Assembly (NCBI GenBank): GCA_021323635.1 | Contig: JAJPKQ010000004.1 | Coordinates: 1-64,000 of the forward strand | Length of the DNA: 64,000 nucleotides | Source: a bacterium | Lineage (GTDB): Bacteria; Actinomycetota; Thermoleophilia; Solirubrobacterales; Solirubrobacteraceae | Direction: 5' to 3' | Shown: one piece after another, positions 42,081-50,505 of the stretch | Layout: every line of letters begins with the position of its first letter | How positions within the stretch are numbered: the stretch's first letter is position 1 | Notes under the pieces: generated by a model | Databases searched by the model: none | Seen by the model: only the letters and a program-made list of their open reading frames with translations | Told to the model about the DNA's origin: nothing | Made by a program: the position numbers and the translations under genes

Positions 42081-43607
42081 TCAGGGCGTGAGCAGTTCTT
42101 CAACCGCGCGGCCGTGCTCTCTGCCGACGGCGGTCTGCTGGGGATGGAAGCCGACAGAGCTCATCACCTGCGATGCGACGGGCACCCAGGTGAGGATCAG
42201 ATAGAGGCCCAGCCAGAGCGTCGCCCTGCGCAGGCGCTCCGAGCCCGCGAGCGCGGTGAAGGGCAGGACCCAGACGATGTACCAGGGCAGCACCCAGCTC
42301 AGGGTGGCGATCACCGCGATCGTCGAGAAGCCTCCGGCCGCCAGCAGATCGCTGCTCCGGTAGGCGTGCAGACAGCACGCCGCGGTCGCCAGCACCAGCG
42401 CCAACGTGATCAGCGAGTGCAGCGTCGCGGTCTCGCCGCCCTGAGCAAGCGCCAAGCCGAGCAGGTTGGGCATCGAGAGCGCGGTCACAAGCGCGCTCTG
42501 GATCGCAAGATCGGGAAAGTGCGCGCCGAAGGCCGCAAAGCTCGCCGTCAGAGCGATCGCGCCGCCGACCGCCACCCCCGAAAGCAGCGCGAGCACCCGC
42601 GGGCGCTCACGCGCCAGCGCGGCCAGCGCGATCGGTATCAGCACCACCGCGGAGGCCTTCATGCCTGTGGCGATGGCCAGCGCAAAGCCAGCGCCTCCGT
42701 CAAGCAGGTCCGCGCTGCCAAGGGCCCACCCGCCCACTGCGAGCCGCCGCAGCGCGCGCGCCTGGCGCTCCTTGCCGCTGCGCAGCAGGCAGTAGAGGGC
42801 AAGCGCGACCAGGACGATCGTGAAGAAGTCGTTGTGATCGGCCCCCAGCCCCCAAACCAGCACGATCGGGTTGAGCGCAACCAGCGCAAGCGCCTGGCGG
42901 CGATCGCGCCCGAGCAGCTGCGCGCCGGCGACCACAAGCGCGATCAGCCCCGCGTCGGCGATCAGCAGCGCGCCCTTGTAGATCCAAAGGTACGCGCCGG
43001 GAGAGAGGTGCGCAAATACGAATGTGAAGATCGTGAACAGCGGGCCGTAGGGGCTGAGCAAGCCGTGCCAGTTGGAGAGTGCGTAGGCAGGATCGCCGTG
43101 GGGCTCGAGCACCGGCATCGTCACGTAGGGGTTGAGGTGGTGGACGATCTCCATGCGCGCGTAGTTGAGGTAGTTGAAGACGTCGGTGAGCGCAAGCGGC
43201 GGCGCCAGCAGGTAGATCAGCTGCAGCGCCACGACCGCGACCAGCAGCGTGCGCATGCGCAGCGCGCCGGCGTGGCGGATCAGGAGCACATAGGCGCCGT
43301 AGGAGAGCAGGATCGCCCCTGAGAAGAGCCACTTCAGCGTCGCTTCGGAGGCGATGCCGGTCCAGATCCCGCCCAACGGACCTGACATCCAGGAGGGGAA
43401 GTAGTTGGAGCGCGCGGGCGCGGAGAGAAAGGTCGGTTCGCCTGCCGCTGCCAGCACTATCAGCGCGCTCAGGGCGACGATCAGCAGCAGCGCGCCGCCC
43501 GCCAGCTGTCGCTCGCTGAGGGCAAGCCGGCGCGCAAGCACGCCGCGGCCGCGCCTGCCTCTGCGCAGCGCCCCCGGCGCTGGAATCGTGGTTGCATCGA
43601 TGCTCAT
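42081..43607 (-). CDS. polytopic GT-C glycosyltransferase (mannosyltransferase-like)
   Basis: 508 aa with about 11-13 predicted membrane spans. The first extracytoplasmic loop contains PLALTDVFNYLNYARMEIVHH, with the acidic residue and following aromatic pattern of GT-C polyprenol-phosphate-sugar transferases. Further features are SNWHGLLSPYGPLFTIF and LVWGLGADHNDF. It resembles actinobacterial alpha-mannosyltransferases of the DUF2029/MptA-MptB kind, which extend lipomannan or other wall glycans from polyprenyl-phosphate mannose. The acceptor cannot be told. Confidence 0.82.
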   Translation of the reverse strand: MSIDATTIPAPGALRRGRRGRGVLARRLALSERQLAGGALLLIVALSALIVLAAAGEPTFLSAPARSNYFPSWMSGPLGGIWTGIASEATLKWLFSGAILLSYGAYVLLIRHAGALRMRTLLVAVVALQLIYLLAPPLALTDVFNYLNYARMEIVHHLNPYVTMPVLEPHGDPAYALSNWHGLLSPYGPLFTIFTFVFAHLSPGAYLWIYKGALLIADAGLIALVVAGAQLLGRDRRQALALVALNPIVLVWGLGADHNDFFTIVLVALALYCLLRSGKERQARALRRLAVGGWALGSADLLDGGAGFALAIATGMKASAVVLIPIALAALARERPRVLALLSGVAVGGAIALTASFAAFGAHFPDLAIQSALVTALSMPNLLGLALAQGGETATLHSLITLALVLATAACCLHAYRSSDLLAAGGFSTIAVIATLSWVLPWYIVWVLPFTALAGSERLRRATLWLGLYLILTWVPVASQVMSSVGFHPQQTAVGREHGRAVEELLTP

Positions 43608-44113
43608 ACTCTGACCGCAGCTGACCGGCGCCGGTCGCCCGCCTGGAGCGCCTGAGGCGGCCCCGCAAGGACGCGCTGCGCGCTGCTTGCCGCATAGCCT
43701 AGTGGCAGGCGCAGGCACGGCGGCGCAGGCGGCCGCCGCCTGCGCCCGGACGTGAGGGCGGCTTGGGGCTGCTCTCAGCTTTCTTCACCACAGTGGCGCC
43801 ATGCGCCTGCTGGTGGATGATCAGCAGCCCGCCGGCCGTCGAGGCCAACCGCGCTCTCGTACACTAAGTCGCAAGCTGCCTATCCTCGGCCGCATCGCCG
43901 AAGGACCCGGAGGCAATGAGAGCGTCCGCGCCCTCTGATGCGCCGCGGTCCGCAGCCGGCGCCCCTGGGCGCGCTCGTCGGCCTCCACCCGGCGCTGCCG
44001 GCAGCACGACCGCTGCCCGCCGCTGCGCTGCGCAGCGTCAGACCTTTACCAACGCCTCGCCCACGGGCGAGGACGAGCGTGCGCGGGACCGTCTGAGGCG
44101 GGCCGCATCGCGC
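43608..44113. other. 506-bp intergenic region with strong inverted repeats
   Basis: No convincing gene. An 11-bp perfect inverted repeat (GGCGCAGGCGG and its complement, 3-base loop) lies at 43722-43746. A second hairpin CCTCGCC/GGCGAGG at 44055-44072 lies about 40 nt downstream of the cspA stop codon and may terminate it. TACACT at 43860-43865 resembles a -10 element on the plus strand. An ORF from 43916 has GGAGG before it but runs antisense into cspA with no recognisable product. Confidence 0.5.
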
Positions 44114-44317
44114 CTAGATCATCGAGACGTTGACCGCCTTGGGCCCCTTGTCGCCTTCTTCGGCCTCGTAGCTCACGCGGGCGCCTTCGCGCAGGGTGCG
44201 AAAGCCTTCGCCACTGATCCCGGTATGGTGGACAAATAGGTCCTTTTCGCCGTCATCCGGCGTGATGAACCCAAAGCCCTTCTCGTCGCTGAACCACTTC
44301 ACGGTGCCTGTCGGCAT
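44114..44317 (-). CDS. cspA: cold shock protein
   Basis: 67-aa single cold-shock domain, RNA chaperone. [19 protein letters not shown] contains RNP1 (KGFGFI) and DLFVHHTGI contains RNP2. GGAGGAAAG sits just upstream of the ATG, one of the strongest ribosome-binding sites in the window, consistent with high expression. Its promoter and probable 5' leader lie in 44318-44531. Confidence 0.96.
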   Translation of the reverse strand: MPTGTVKWFSDEKGFGFITPDDGEKDLFVHHTGISGEGFRTLREGARVSYEAEEGDKGPKAVNVSMI

Positions 44318-44531
44318 TTACCTTTCCTCCACGACATGTGCTTGCTGCTGCGCGGAGGAGGCTGCCACAGCACCCCGACCTGCGAGAGCGCGCACTGCTT
44401 TTCCAGCCGGCCGCAGCCGGCCACTTCGGCGCGCACCGTAGCAGGAATCGGGGACGGACGCGCTCAGCCGCCAAGGCGCGCCCAGGCGCTAACCTCTCAC
44501 CTCTGCCGCTCGTCCGGGAAGACGCAAAAGT

Positions 44532-45449
44532 TTGACCACAGCAAGCACGCCCACCGCCTTCACCCGCTTGCTGCCGAATGGGGATGGCGCGGGCGTGGAA
44601 GCGCTTGCGGGCTCGGTGAGGACGTTCACCGCGGCAGAGCTCGCCGCGGAGCTTCACAGCGAGCTGTGCGCGCTTGAGGAAGGCGACGCGCGCGCTGGGC
44701 CGGGCGCGCAGGCGGAGCCTTCCGCGCGGCCGCCCTACACGCTGCTCAACATGATTGCCTCAGCGGATGGACGGGCGACCGAGCAGGGGCGCTCCGGGCC
44801 GCTCGGCGCCAGGGCCGACCGGGAGCTCTTCCACGCCCTGCGCACCGTCCCTGACGCGGTGCTGATCGGGGCCAGAACGCTGCGGATCGAGCGCTACAAC
44901 CGGATCGTCGCAGAGCCGCAGGCGCGCGCCGCGCGAGCTGCCCGCGGCCTTGAGGCCGAACCGCTTGCGTGCGTGATCAGCTCCTCGCTCGAGCTCGATC
45001 CCGAGCTTCCGCTGCTGGCAGACCCTGAGGCCCATGTCGTGATCATCACAGCCAATCAAGCGACGCTCTCGGGAGTGCGCGCGCAGGTGGACTATGTGCG
45101 CGTCAGCGACGGCGCGCAAGTGGATCTGATCGGTGCCTTCTGCGAGCTGCGCGAGCGCTTTGGCGTAAAGCTCCTGCTCTGCGAGGGAGGGCCCCACACG
45201 GCGCTCGAGCTGGTGCGCGCCGGGCTGCTCGACGAGCTGCTGCTGACGATCTCGCCGCGGCTGACCGGCGGTGACATCGCCTCCAGCCCGGCCGGCTCTC
45301 GGGGCGTGCCGGCAGAGGTCGGCGAGCTTCCCGAAGCAGCTCTGCCGATTTTGAGCGGGGAGGTGCTGCAGCCGCCCGTCGGCCTGAGCCTGGTGAGCGT
45401 GCACAGCACCGACTCGTTCCTATTCCTCCGCTACCGGCTTCGCCGCTAG
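44532..45449 (+). CDS. RibD C-terminal-domain (pyrimidine/dihydrofolate reductase-like) protein
   Basis: 305 aa. After 65 variable residues comes TLLNMIASADGRATEQGRSG, PDAVLIGARTLRIERY, VVIITANQATLS, LLLCEGGPHTALELVRAGL and DELLLTISPRLTGG, the standard layout of the RibD/DHFR-like NADPH reductase domain. No deaminase domain is fused, so it is a stand-alone reductase as common in actinobacteria. The substrate may be a riboflavin pyrimidine or another compound. The start is TTG at 44532. The end overlaps MscS convergently by 30 nt. Confidence 0.85.
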   Translation: MTTASTPTAFTRLLPNGDGAGVEALAGSVRTFTAAELAAELHSELCALEEGDARAGPGAQAEPSARPPYTLLNMIASADGRATEQGRSGPLGARADRELFHALRTVPDAVLIGARTLRIERYNRIVAEPQARAARAARGLEAEPLACVISSSLELDPELPLLADPEAHVVIITANQATLSGVRAQVDYVRVSDGAQVDLIGAFCELRERFGVKLLLCEGGPHTALELVRAGLLDELLLTISPRLTGGDIASSPAGSRGVPAEVGELPEAALPILSGEVLQPPVGLSLVSVHSTDSFLFLRYRLRR

Positions 45450-46451
45450 CGCCCCCTTGGCGTCGCCTGCGGCAAGCTCGAAGAGCAGGCGCGAGAGCTC
45501 AGCAGCGAGCCTGCGCGCCTCCGCCGAGCGACGTGGCGTGGCTGCCACCTGCAGCAGCGCTCCTGTGCGATCGAGCTCCTCGACGCTCACCTCGACCGGA
45601 CCCCTCAGCGCCCCCTTGAGCTCGCGCTCGAGACGCTCCTGGATCTGAGCGGGCCTGACGTCTGCAGGCAGGCGCGCGCGCAGCATCACCCTGTCGGGCG
45701 CGCGCAGCGGCCTGATTGCAACCGCAAGCACAACGGAGTTGGGCACCATCACCTGGTCGCCGCCGACCGCAAAGGTCGTGTAGAGCAGCCCCAGCGAGCT
45801 CACGACCCCCTCGAGCTGGCCGGAGAGCGGGCCGCCCTGCAGGCGCACGCGCTCGCCAACCCGGAAGGGGCGTGCGGTCAGGAGAACCGTCCCCGCAAAG
45901 AGGTTGCCGAGCGTCTGCTGGGCGGCAAGGCCGACGATAACCGAGAGGATCGCCGTGAAGGCGCCGCCGTACGCGAGCGCTTCCTTGCCGTTCAGGCCGC
46001 CGACGATGAGCGCGACGAGGATCACCAGGACGACCGTGACCAGCCGCACGAGAAAGCCCACCGTACCGGCAGTCGCCGGCTCCATGCGCCGGAACAGCAG
46101 CGGGCCGAGCGCCCGCCCGCCTTCGCGGGCAACCGCGATCCCGAGGACGATCAGGAGCACGATCGCAGCCACCCGCACTGCGGTGTCCGGGTGTTCGATG
46201 CAGTGCTGCGCGCCCGGCGGGCACTGGGGCCCGCCGACGCCAAAGAGCGCTTGGCGCTCGGCAAAGGCGACCAGCACCCCCGCGAGCAGCGCGATCAACA
46301 CGGCAAGCTTGCGCTGCGCCGCGCGCGCGCGCACCGGATCGATCTCATGCGCGAGGCCCGCCTCCTGCCAGGAGGCGCTGCGGGTTTCAAACATCTTCGG
46401 CGGCGTGCGGCCAAGTCGGCGACGACCGCTGGTGGGGCGCTGCTCGCTCAT
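45420..46451 (-). CDS. small-conductance mechanosensitive channel MscS family
   Basis: 343 aa. Transmembrane segments at about residues 48-66, 92-112, 132-150 and the pore helix region AFTAILSVIVGLAAQQTLGNLFAG. The MscS beta domain follows (VGERVRLQGG, VMVPNSVVLAVAI). An extra extracytoplasmic loop between TM1 and TM2 contains two Cys (GGPQCPPGAQHCIE). It opens on membrane tension for osmotic release. Divergent from the PAP2 gene across a PHO-box-like array, so phosphate control is possible. Confidence 0.9.
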   Translation of the reverse strand: MSEQRPTSGRRRLGRTPPKMFETRSASWQEAGLAHEIDPVRARAAQRKLAVLIALLAGVLVAFAERQALFGVGGPQCPPGAQHCIEHPDTAVRVAAIVLLIVLGIAVAREGGRALGPLLFRRMEPATAGTVGFLVRLVTVVLVILVALIVGGLNGKEALAYGGAFTAILSVIVGLAAQQTLGNLFAGTVLLTARPFRVGERVRLQGGPLSGQLEGVVSSLGLLYTTFAVGGDQVMVPNSVVLAVAIRPLRAPDRVMLRARLPADVRPAQIQERLERELKGALRGPVEVSVEELDRTGALLQVAATPRRSAEARRLAAELSRLLFELAAGDAKGALAAKPVAEE

Positions 46452-46500
46452 GGGCCCATGATGACGGCCACCGGGGCAGCGGCGCGCCCAGCCGGCCGCT

Positions 46501-46544
46501 TCACTACGCTTTCACAGGTCGATCACAGGTCATTCACGCGCCGT
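46501..46544. promoter_or_regulatory. PhoP-box-like array (four 11-bp units)
   Basis: TTCAC occurs at 46501, 46512 and 46534, and ATCAC at 46523, exactly 11 bases apart. This is the direct-repeat architecture of actinobacterial PhoP boxes (GTTCACC units). It lies between mscS (start 46451) and PAP2 (start 46579). Confidence 0.75.
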
Positions 46545-46578
46545 CGCAAGGGCGGCGCCCGGCGCAGCGGAGGTCTCG

Positions 46579-47262
46579 ATGGACACCAGCGTCTACCACG
46601 CGCTCAACAACCTCGCATTTGAAAACAAGGCTGTCGGCGATCTGGCGAAGTTCTTCGCCCAGTACGCGATCTTTGTGATGGTCGGAGCTGTCGCGCTCGC
46701 CTGGTTTGCCCGTACTCGCAGCGGCTGTCTGCTCTCGCACCGGCAGCGCAGCGCCCTCTTCTTCGCCGGGCTCGCAACGATTCTGGGTCTGGTGATCGTC
46801 CAGATCATCAACCACATCTGGGACCGTCCGCGCCCCTTTGTGGTGCTGCACGAATTCCACAAGCTGATCGCCCATGCCGCCGACGCCTCCTTCCCCTCCG
46901 ACCACGCCACTGGCGCCTTTGCGATCTTCTTTGCGCTGGCCCTCTTCCGCCGCCCCGCCGCGGCAGCGCTGGCGCTGGTGTGGGCGGTGCTGATCGGCGT
47001 CGCTCGCGTGATGGTGGGCGTGCACTGGCCGACGGACATCCTCGGCGGACTGGGTGTAGGCGCTTTTGCGGCGCTCGTGCTGTGGACGGCGCCGCTGCGC
47101 GCGCCGCTGCTGCGCCTTGAGGGCCTCTGCACGGACCTCTACGAGCGCCTCCTTCCCGCCGCCTGGAAGGGCGGCGCGCCCGCGGCGCTGCCCGCGCTGG
47201 AGGGCTCCGGCGAGCGACCGCGACCGCAATCGGCCGGCAAGCTGCCCAGCGCCTCGAAGTAA
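46579..47262 (+). CDS. PAP2-family membrane phosphatase (BcrC-like)
   Basis: 227 aa with about five or six membrane helices. The PAP2 motifs are in order: DRPRPF (end of motif 1), FPSDHATG (motif 2) and RVMVGVHWPTDILGG (motif 3, catalytic His). BcrC-type members dephosphorylate undecaprenyl pyrophosphate outside the membrane. The C-terminal 60 residues are Pro/Ala-rich and outside the domain. GGAGG precedes the ATG by 5 nt. A four-unit PHO-box array is 35 nt upstream. Ends 8 nt from the convergent uppP stop. Confidence 0.9.
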   Translation: MDTSVYHALNNLAFENKAVGDLAKFFAQYAIFVMVGAVALAWFARTRSGCLLSHRQRSALFFAGLATILGLVIVQIINHIWDRPRPFVVLHEFHKLIAHAADASFPSDHATGAFAIFFALALFRRPAAAALALVWAVLIGVARVMVGVHWPTDILGGLGVGAFAALVLWTAPLRAPLLRLEGLCTDLYERLLPAAWKGGAPAALPALEGSGERPRPQSAGKLPSASK

Positions 47263-47269
47263 GGGCCGC

Positions 47270-48202
47270 TCAGGTGGCGGTGTAGATGCTCATCGCCGCG
47301 CCGAAGAGCAGGCAGTAGAGCGCGAATGGCGCAAGCGTCCGCACGCGGAACCAGCGCACGAGGAAGGCGACGACGAGATAGGCGGTGATTGCGGCCGCCA
47401 GGCAGGCCACGAGCGCCTGACCGCGAATGCCCGCGCCCGCCGGGCCCACCAGCGAGGGCAGCTTGTAAAGGCCCGCGGCGAGGATGATCGGGGTTGCCAG
47501 CAGAAAGGCAAAGCGGGCTGCCGTCTCATGGCTCAGCCGTCGCGAGAGGCCGGCGCTCATCGTAACCCCGTCGCGGCTGATGCCCGCGATCAGCGCGCTG
47601 GACTGCGCGACGCCGATCGCAAGGGCCTCGCGCAGGCTGAGGCTGCGCAGCGAGCGACCGCCCGCCGCTCGACCGCCCGCAGCACGCGCCCGAGCGCGCC
47701 CTCTCGCGAGCGCCCGGCGGCGCATGCTCTCGGCGCCGAGCAGGATCAGACCGTTGACGATCAGGAACAGCGCCGCGGCCTGGGGCTTGGCGGTCATGCG
47801 CGTGAGCGGCTTCTGGAGCGCGAGCGCGATCACGCCTGCCGGGATCGATGCCGCGACGATCAGCCACGCCAGTCGCTCGAGCGGCTCCTGCGCTCGCCGC
47901 CGCGCGATCGAGCGCGCGAAGGCGCGCGCGATCGCCACCCAGTCGCGCCAGAAGTACGCAAGCAGGCCGAGCGCGCTGCCAACATGCAGGGCGACCAAAA
48001 AGGCGAGCCAGAAGGAGTCGTGAGCGCTGCCCGCCTGTGCCTGCACAGCCACGAGGCGATGCCAGCCAAAGAGCGTTGGAAGCAGCACCGTGTGACCGAG
48101 GCTTGAGATTGGGAAGAGCTCGCTGGCGCCCTGCAGCACGCCCAGGATCAGCGCCTGGAGGAAGCTGATTGCGCCAGCGGCAAGGATCGTCGGCGCCGGC
48201 AT
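47270..48202 (-). CDS. uppP: undecaprenyl-diphosphatase UppP/BacA
   Basis: 310 aa, polytopic. The first conserved region is QGASELFPISSLGH (usual LQGxTEFLPISSSGH); the second is ALIAGISRDGVTMSAGL (usual PGxSRSGxT), with the catalytic Glu and Arg retained. It releases phosphate from undecaprenyl pyrophosphate to recycle the wall lipid carrier. A basic Ala/Arg-rich loop at about residues 165-185 is unusual. A PHO-box array lies 43 nt before the start codon in the same geometry as at pstC. Confidence 0.93.
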   Translation of the reverse strand: MPAPTILAAGAISFLQALILGVLQGASELFPISSLGHTVLLPTLFGWHRLVAVQAQAGSAHDSFWLAFLVALHVGSALGLLAYFWRDWVAIARAFARSIARRRAQEPLERLAWLIVAASIPAGVIALALQKPLTRMTAKPQAAALFLIVNGLILLGAESMRRRALARGRARARAAGGRAAGGRSLRSLSLREALAIGVAQSSALIAGISRDGVTMSAGLSRRLSHETAARFAFLLATPIILAAGLYKLPSLVGPAGAGIRGQALVACLAAAITAYLVVAFLVRWFRVRTLAPFALYCLLFGAAMSIYTAT

Positions 48203-48245
48203 CGCATCGCAGCTTGAGCTGGAGCGCCGCCGCAGGCAAGGGTCG

Positions 48246-48289
48246 TTGACGAGATCTTCACGCCTGCTTCACCGGCCGTTCACAGGCAC
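48246..48289. promoter_or_regulatory. PhoP-box-like array upstream of uppP
   Basis: TTGAC at 48246 then TTCAC at 48257, 48268 and 48279, each exactly 11 bases apart; read on the uppP strand they are GTGAA units. The gap from array to the uppP start is 43 nt, identical to that between the next array and pstC. Confidence 0.78.
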
Positions 48290-48335
48290 GGCGCGCCCTC
48301 GTCGTGGTGCGAGGGCACACAGCGGCCCCTGGCAC

Positions 48336-48944
48336 CTACAGCAGCGCTGCGATCAGGTAGCCGACCTGACGCGCATCATCGAGCGCCGCCTCAAGCGCGC
48401 TGAGCACATCGCGCCAGCGCATCGCGATCAGCGGATCGACCCCACCCACGAACAGCGAGGAGAGCGCGTCGCGCTCCAAGCGGTCGCCGGCGTGCTCAAG
48501 CCCTGCGAGCGCCTCGAGCGCCTGCTGCGGATGGCGCCCGGCACGCACCTCGCGGACCGCCACCTCAAGCTCGAGCGCGGCAGCGGCCAAGAGCTCGACA
48601 AACTGCTGGGCCTGCTCAAGCGGCGCCTCGATGCCGTAGAGCTCCAGATATGCCCCCGCCTGCTCGATCTGATCGACCACGTCGTCGAGCACCTTGGCAA
48701 GCGCTCCGGCGCCCATGCCGCGCAGCAGCGCCGGCGGCCGGCGCAGCGCCTTTGCGCGCGCAAGCAGCTCGCGTGTCAGGCGATCGCCCTCGCGCTCGTG
48801 CTCGGCCAGCGTCTCCGGCAGCTCGCCGACCTCCGGCAGGGCCACCAGCAGCCGCCCAAGCGCCTCGGCGGCGCCGCGCGCGTTGCGTGCCTGGGCCTCG
48901 AGCAGGTCTGCGAGCGTGCGATCGATGGGGGCGCGGCGAAACAT
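48336..48944 (-). CDS. DUF47 (PhoU-like, Pit accessory) protein
   Basis: 202 aa, all-helical with two PhoU-like three-helix bundles; E.EGDRLTRELL and LEHAGDRLERDALS are the repeated metal-binding-type E..D motifs. DUF47 proteins usually sit next to a low-affinity Pit phosphate transporter and modulate it; no pit gene is in this window. TACTCT (48953-48958) lies 8 nt before the ATG. Position between uppP and pstS supports a phosphate role. Confidence 0.88.
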   Translation of the reverse strand: MFRRAPIDRTLADLLEAQARNARGAAEALGRLLVALPEVGELPETLAEHEREGDRLTRELLARAKALRRPPALLRGMGAGALAKVLDDVVDQIEQAGAYLELYGIEAPLEQAQQFVELLAAAALELEVAVREVRAGRHPQQALEALAGLEHAGDRLERDALSSLFVGGVDPLIAMRWRDVLSALEAALDDARQVGYLIAALL

Positions 48945-49087
48945 CGCAGCGCAGAGTATCCCCGCGCGCGCGGCGACTCACCCTTCTCAGCAGCTGAGAC
49001 CCGCGCGCCGCCGGCCCCGGCTGGGCGCCGGCGGCGGCGGAGATGGCCGCCACGTGAGCCCCTCGCCGGGCCTCACAACGACGCAGC

Positions 49088-49117
49088 GGGCGCCACCGGT
49101 GCAAGCCGGCGGCGCCC
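49088..49117 (-). terminator. hairpin downstream of pstS
   Basis: GGGCGCC and GGCGCCC with an inner CCGG pairing form a long GC stem 37 nt after the pstS stop codon. No clear U-run follows, as is usual in high-GC actinobacteria. Confidence 0.45.
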
Positions 49118-49153
49118 TTCCGCTAGCGAGATGCGCCGATCGGGCGCTGTCGA

Positions 49154-50326
49154 CTACAGCGCCTTGACCGCTTCGGTGTCCGCCTGCACGACGGCCGGGG
49201 GAAGCACCGAGAAGCCCAGCGGCGAGCCCAGCGCCTGAATCGATGGCTGAACCGCGAATTCGATGAACTTCTTCACATTTGCGTCCGCAGCGCTGCCCGG
49301 TCTCACCAGCACATAGGTGAAGGTTGAAATCGGGTAGGCCCTCGCCTCTTCGCGCTGGAGCGCGCTCGGCTGCTGTCCGGGCGCGGGCGCCTGGTAGGGG
49401 CAGTTGACCACGGAGAGGGCGTCCGCTATTTCATTTGCGGTGCTCGGCGAGAGCTTATCGAGCTGGGGCACGGCCTTCAGCATCGCCTTTGCCGCCGCCG
49501 CTACGTTTTCTACCCCTGGTGGGATGAAGTTCCCCGCATTGTTCTCAATGTTCACGCCACTGAGGCCTGTTTCCTTGATGTAGAAGGACGAGTTGTTGCC
49601 CAATGCGCCGGGGGTCGTCTTCACGATCGCGGCGACGCCGCTGTTGCCCTTGCCGCCCTCGCCGACGGGAAAGCTGACGGACGTGGCAAAGCCAACCCTG
49701 GACTTCCATTCTGGGCTGACCTCAGAGAGATAGTGCGTGAAGGCGTAGGTGTCGCCCGAGCCATCGCTGCGGTAGACGGGCGTGATCTTCTCATTTGGAA
49801 GCTTCACACCCTTGTTCAGCGCAGCGATCTGTGGCGCATCCCAGTTTGTGATCTTCCCAAGGAATATTTCAGCTATCACGGGCCCGGAGAGATTGAGATG
49901 AGAGACGCCTTCCAGGTTGTAGGAGAGGCCCGTCGATGCGAGCGCCCACGGTATCTCGATGCAGCCGCTGCATTCCTTGGACTGGCTGGGTGTCAGCGGG
50001 CCATCGGAGGCGCCGAAGTCGACTGTCTTGGCCGAGATCGCCGCGATGCCGGCGCCTGAGCCGACGGCGCCGTACGTGATTGAGATGCCGGTCTTCTTTT
50101 CGAATTCCGGCCCGAAGACCTTCTCAACCATTGGCGCGACCAGCGTCGAGCCGGCTCCGGTCAGCGCCCCGGTCGAGGACGCCGAGCTCGGCGCCGAGGA
50201 GCTCGCGGTCGCCGCCTTCTTCGTTTCGCTCGATGAAGAGCTGCCGCAGGCGGCGATGAGAGCCGCGCCCGCAAGCGCGGCAAGCAGAGCCGCGCCGTGG
50301 CGGCTGGTGATCCGGTTGAGTCGCAA
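49154..50326 (-). CDS. pstS: phosphate ABC transporter substrate-binding lipoprotein
   Basis: 390 aa. A lipobox LIAAC at about residue 27 follows a hydrophobic signal; a Ser/Ala-rich linker (25 residues) precedes the mature binding fold. LTGAGSTLVAPMVEKV and FGASDGPLTPSQ are the N-lobe phosphate-contact regions; VYRSDGSGDTYAFTHYL contains the RSDGSG loop. It captures Pi outside the membrane for PstCAB. It is transcribed away from pstC across a shared PHO-box array rather than being the first gene of the operon. Local GC is lower than in neighbours. Confidence 0.96.
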   Translation of the reverse strand: MRLNRITSRHGAALLAALAGAALIAACGSSSSSETKKAATASSSAPSSASSTGALTGAGSTLVAPMVEKVFGPEFEKKTGISITYGAVGSGAGIAAISAKTVDFGASDGPLTPSQSKECSGCIEIPWALASTGLSYNLEGVSHLNLSGPVIAEIFLGKITNWDAPQIAALNKGVKLPNEKITPVYRSDGSGDTYAFTHYLSEVSPEWKSRVGFATSVSFPVGEGGKGNSGVAAIVKTTPGALGNNSSFYIKETGLSGVNIENNAGNFIPPGVENVAAAAKAMLKAVPQLDKLSPSTANEIADALSVVNCPYQAPAPGQQPSALQREEARAYPISTFTYVLVRPGSAADANVKKFIEFAVQPSIQALGSPLGFSVLPPAVVQADTEAVKAL

Positions 50327-50424
50327 ATGAGCCTCCTAGGAACGATGTTATGTAAACCGGCGCAAACCGAACGCCGCGCCGATCGCATTGTGGTGGGCGC
50401 GAGCGAGCTCCCTGTTCCTTAGTC

Positions 50425-50462
50425 GTGAACCTGCTGTGAACAACTTGTGAACGCGGCGTGAC
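50425..50462. promoter_or_regulatory. PhoP-box-like array between pstS and pstC
   Basis: GTGAA at 50425, 50436 and 50447 and GTGAC at 50458 give four units with an exact 11-bp period; on the pstS strand these read GTTCAC. It lies 98 nt from the pstS start and 43 nt from the pstC start. Confidence 0.85.
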
Positions 50463-50505
50463 GCGCCAAGGACGTGCGCGAGGGCCCATGTTACTCTGCC
50501 CTGCC

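Noticed and set aside
42114-43322. 402-codon plus-strand ORF opposite the GT-C glycosyltransferase
   Set aside because: The product is Arg/Gln-rich without domains, while the minus strand encodes a polytopic protein with normal membrane segments.
43916-44239. plus-strand ORF with GGAGG before the ATG
   Set aside because: The ribosome-binding site is too close (2 nt), the product is low-complexity, and the second half is antisense to cspA.
48246-49238. 330-codon plus-strand ORF after the uppP PHO box
   Set aside because: It could have been the target of the TTCAC-oriented array, but it is antisense to the DUF47 and pstS genes and has no domain; uppP at 43 nt is the better target.
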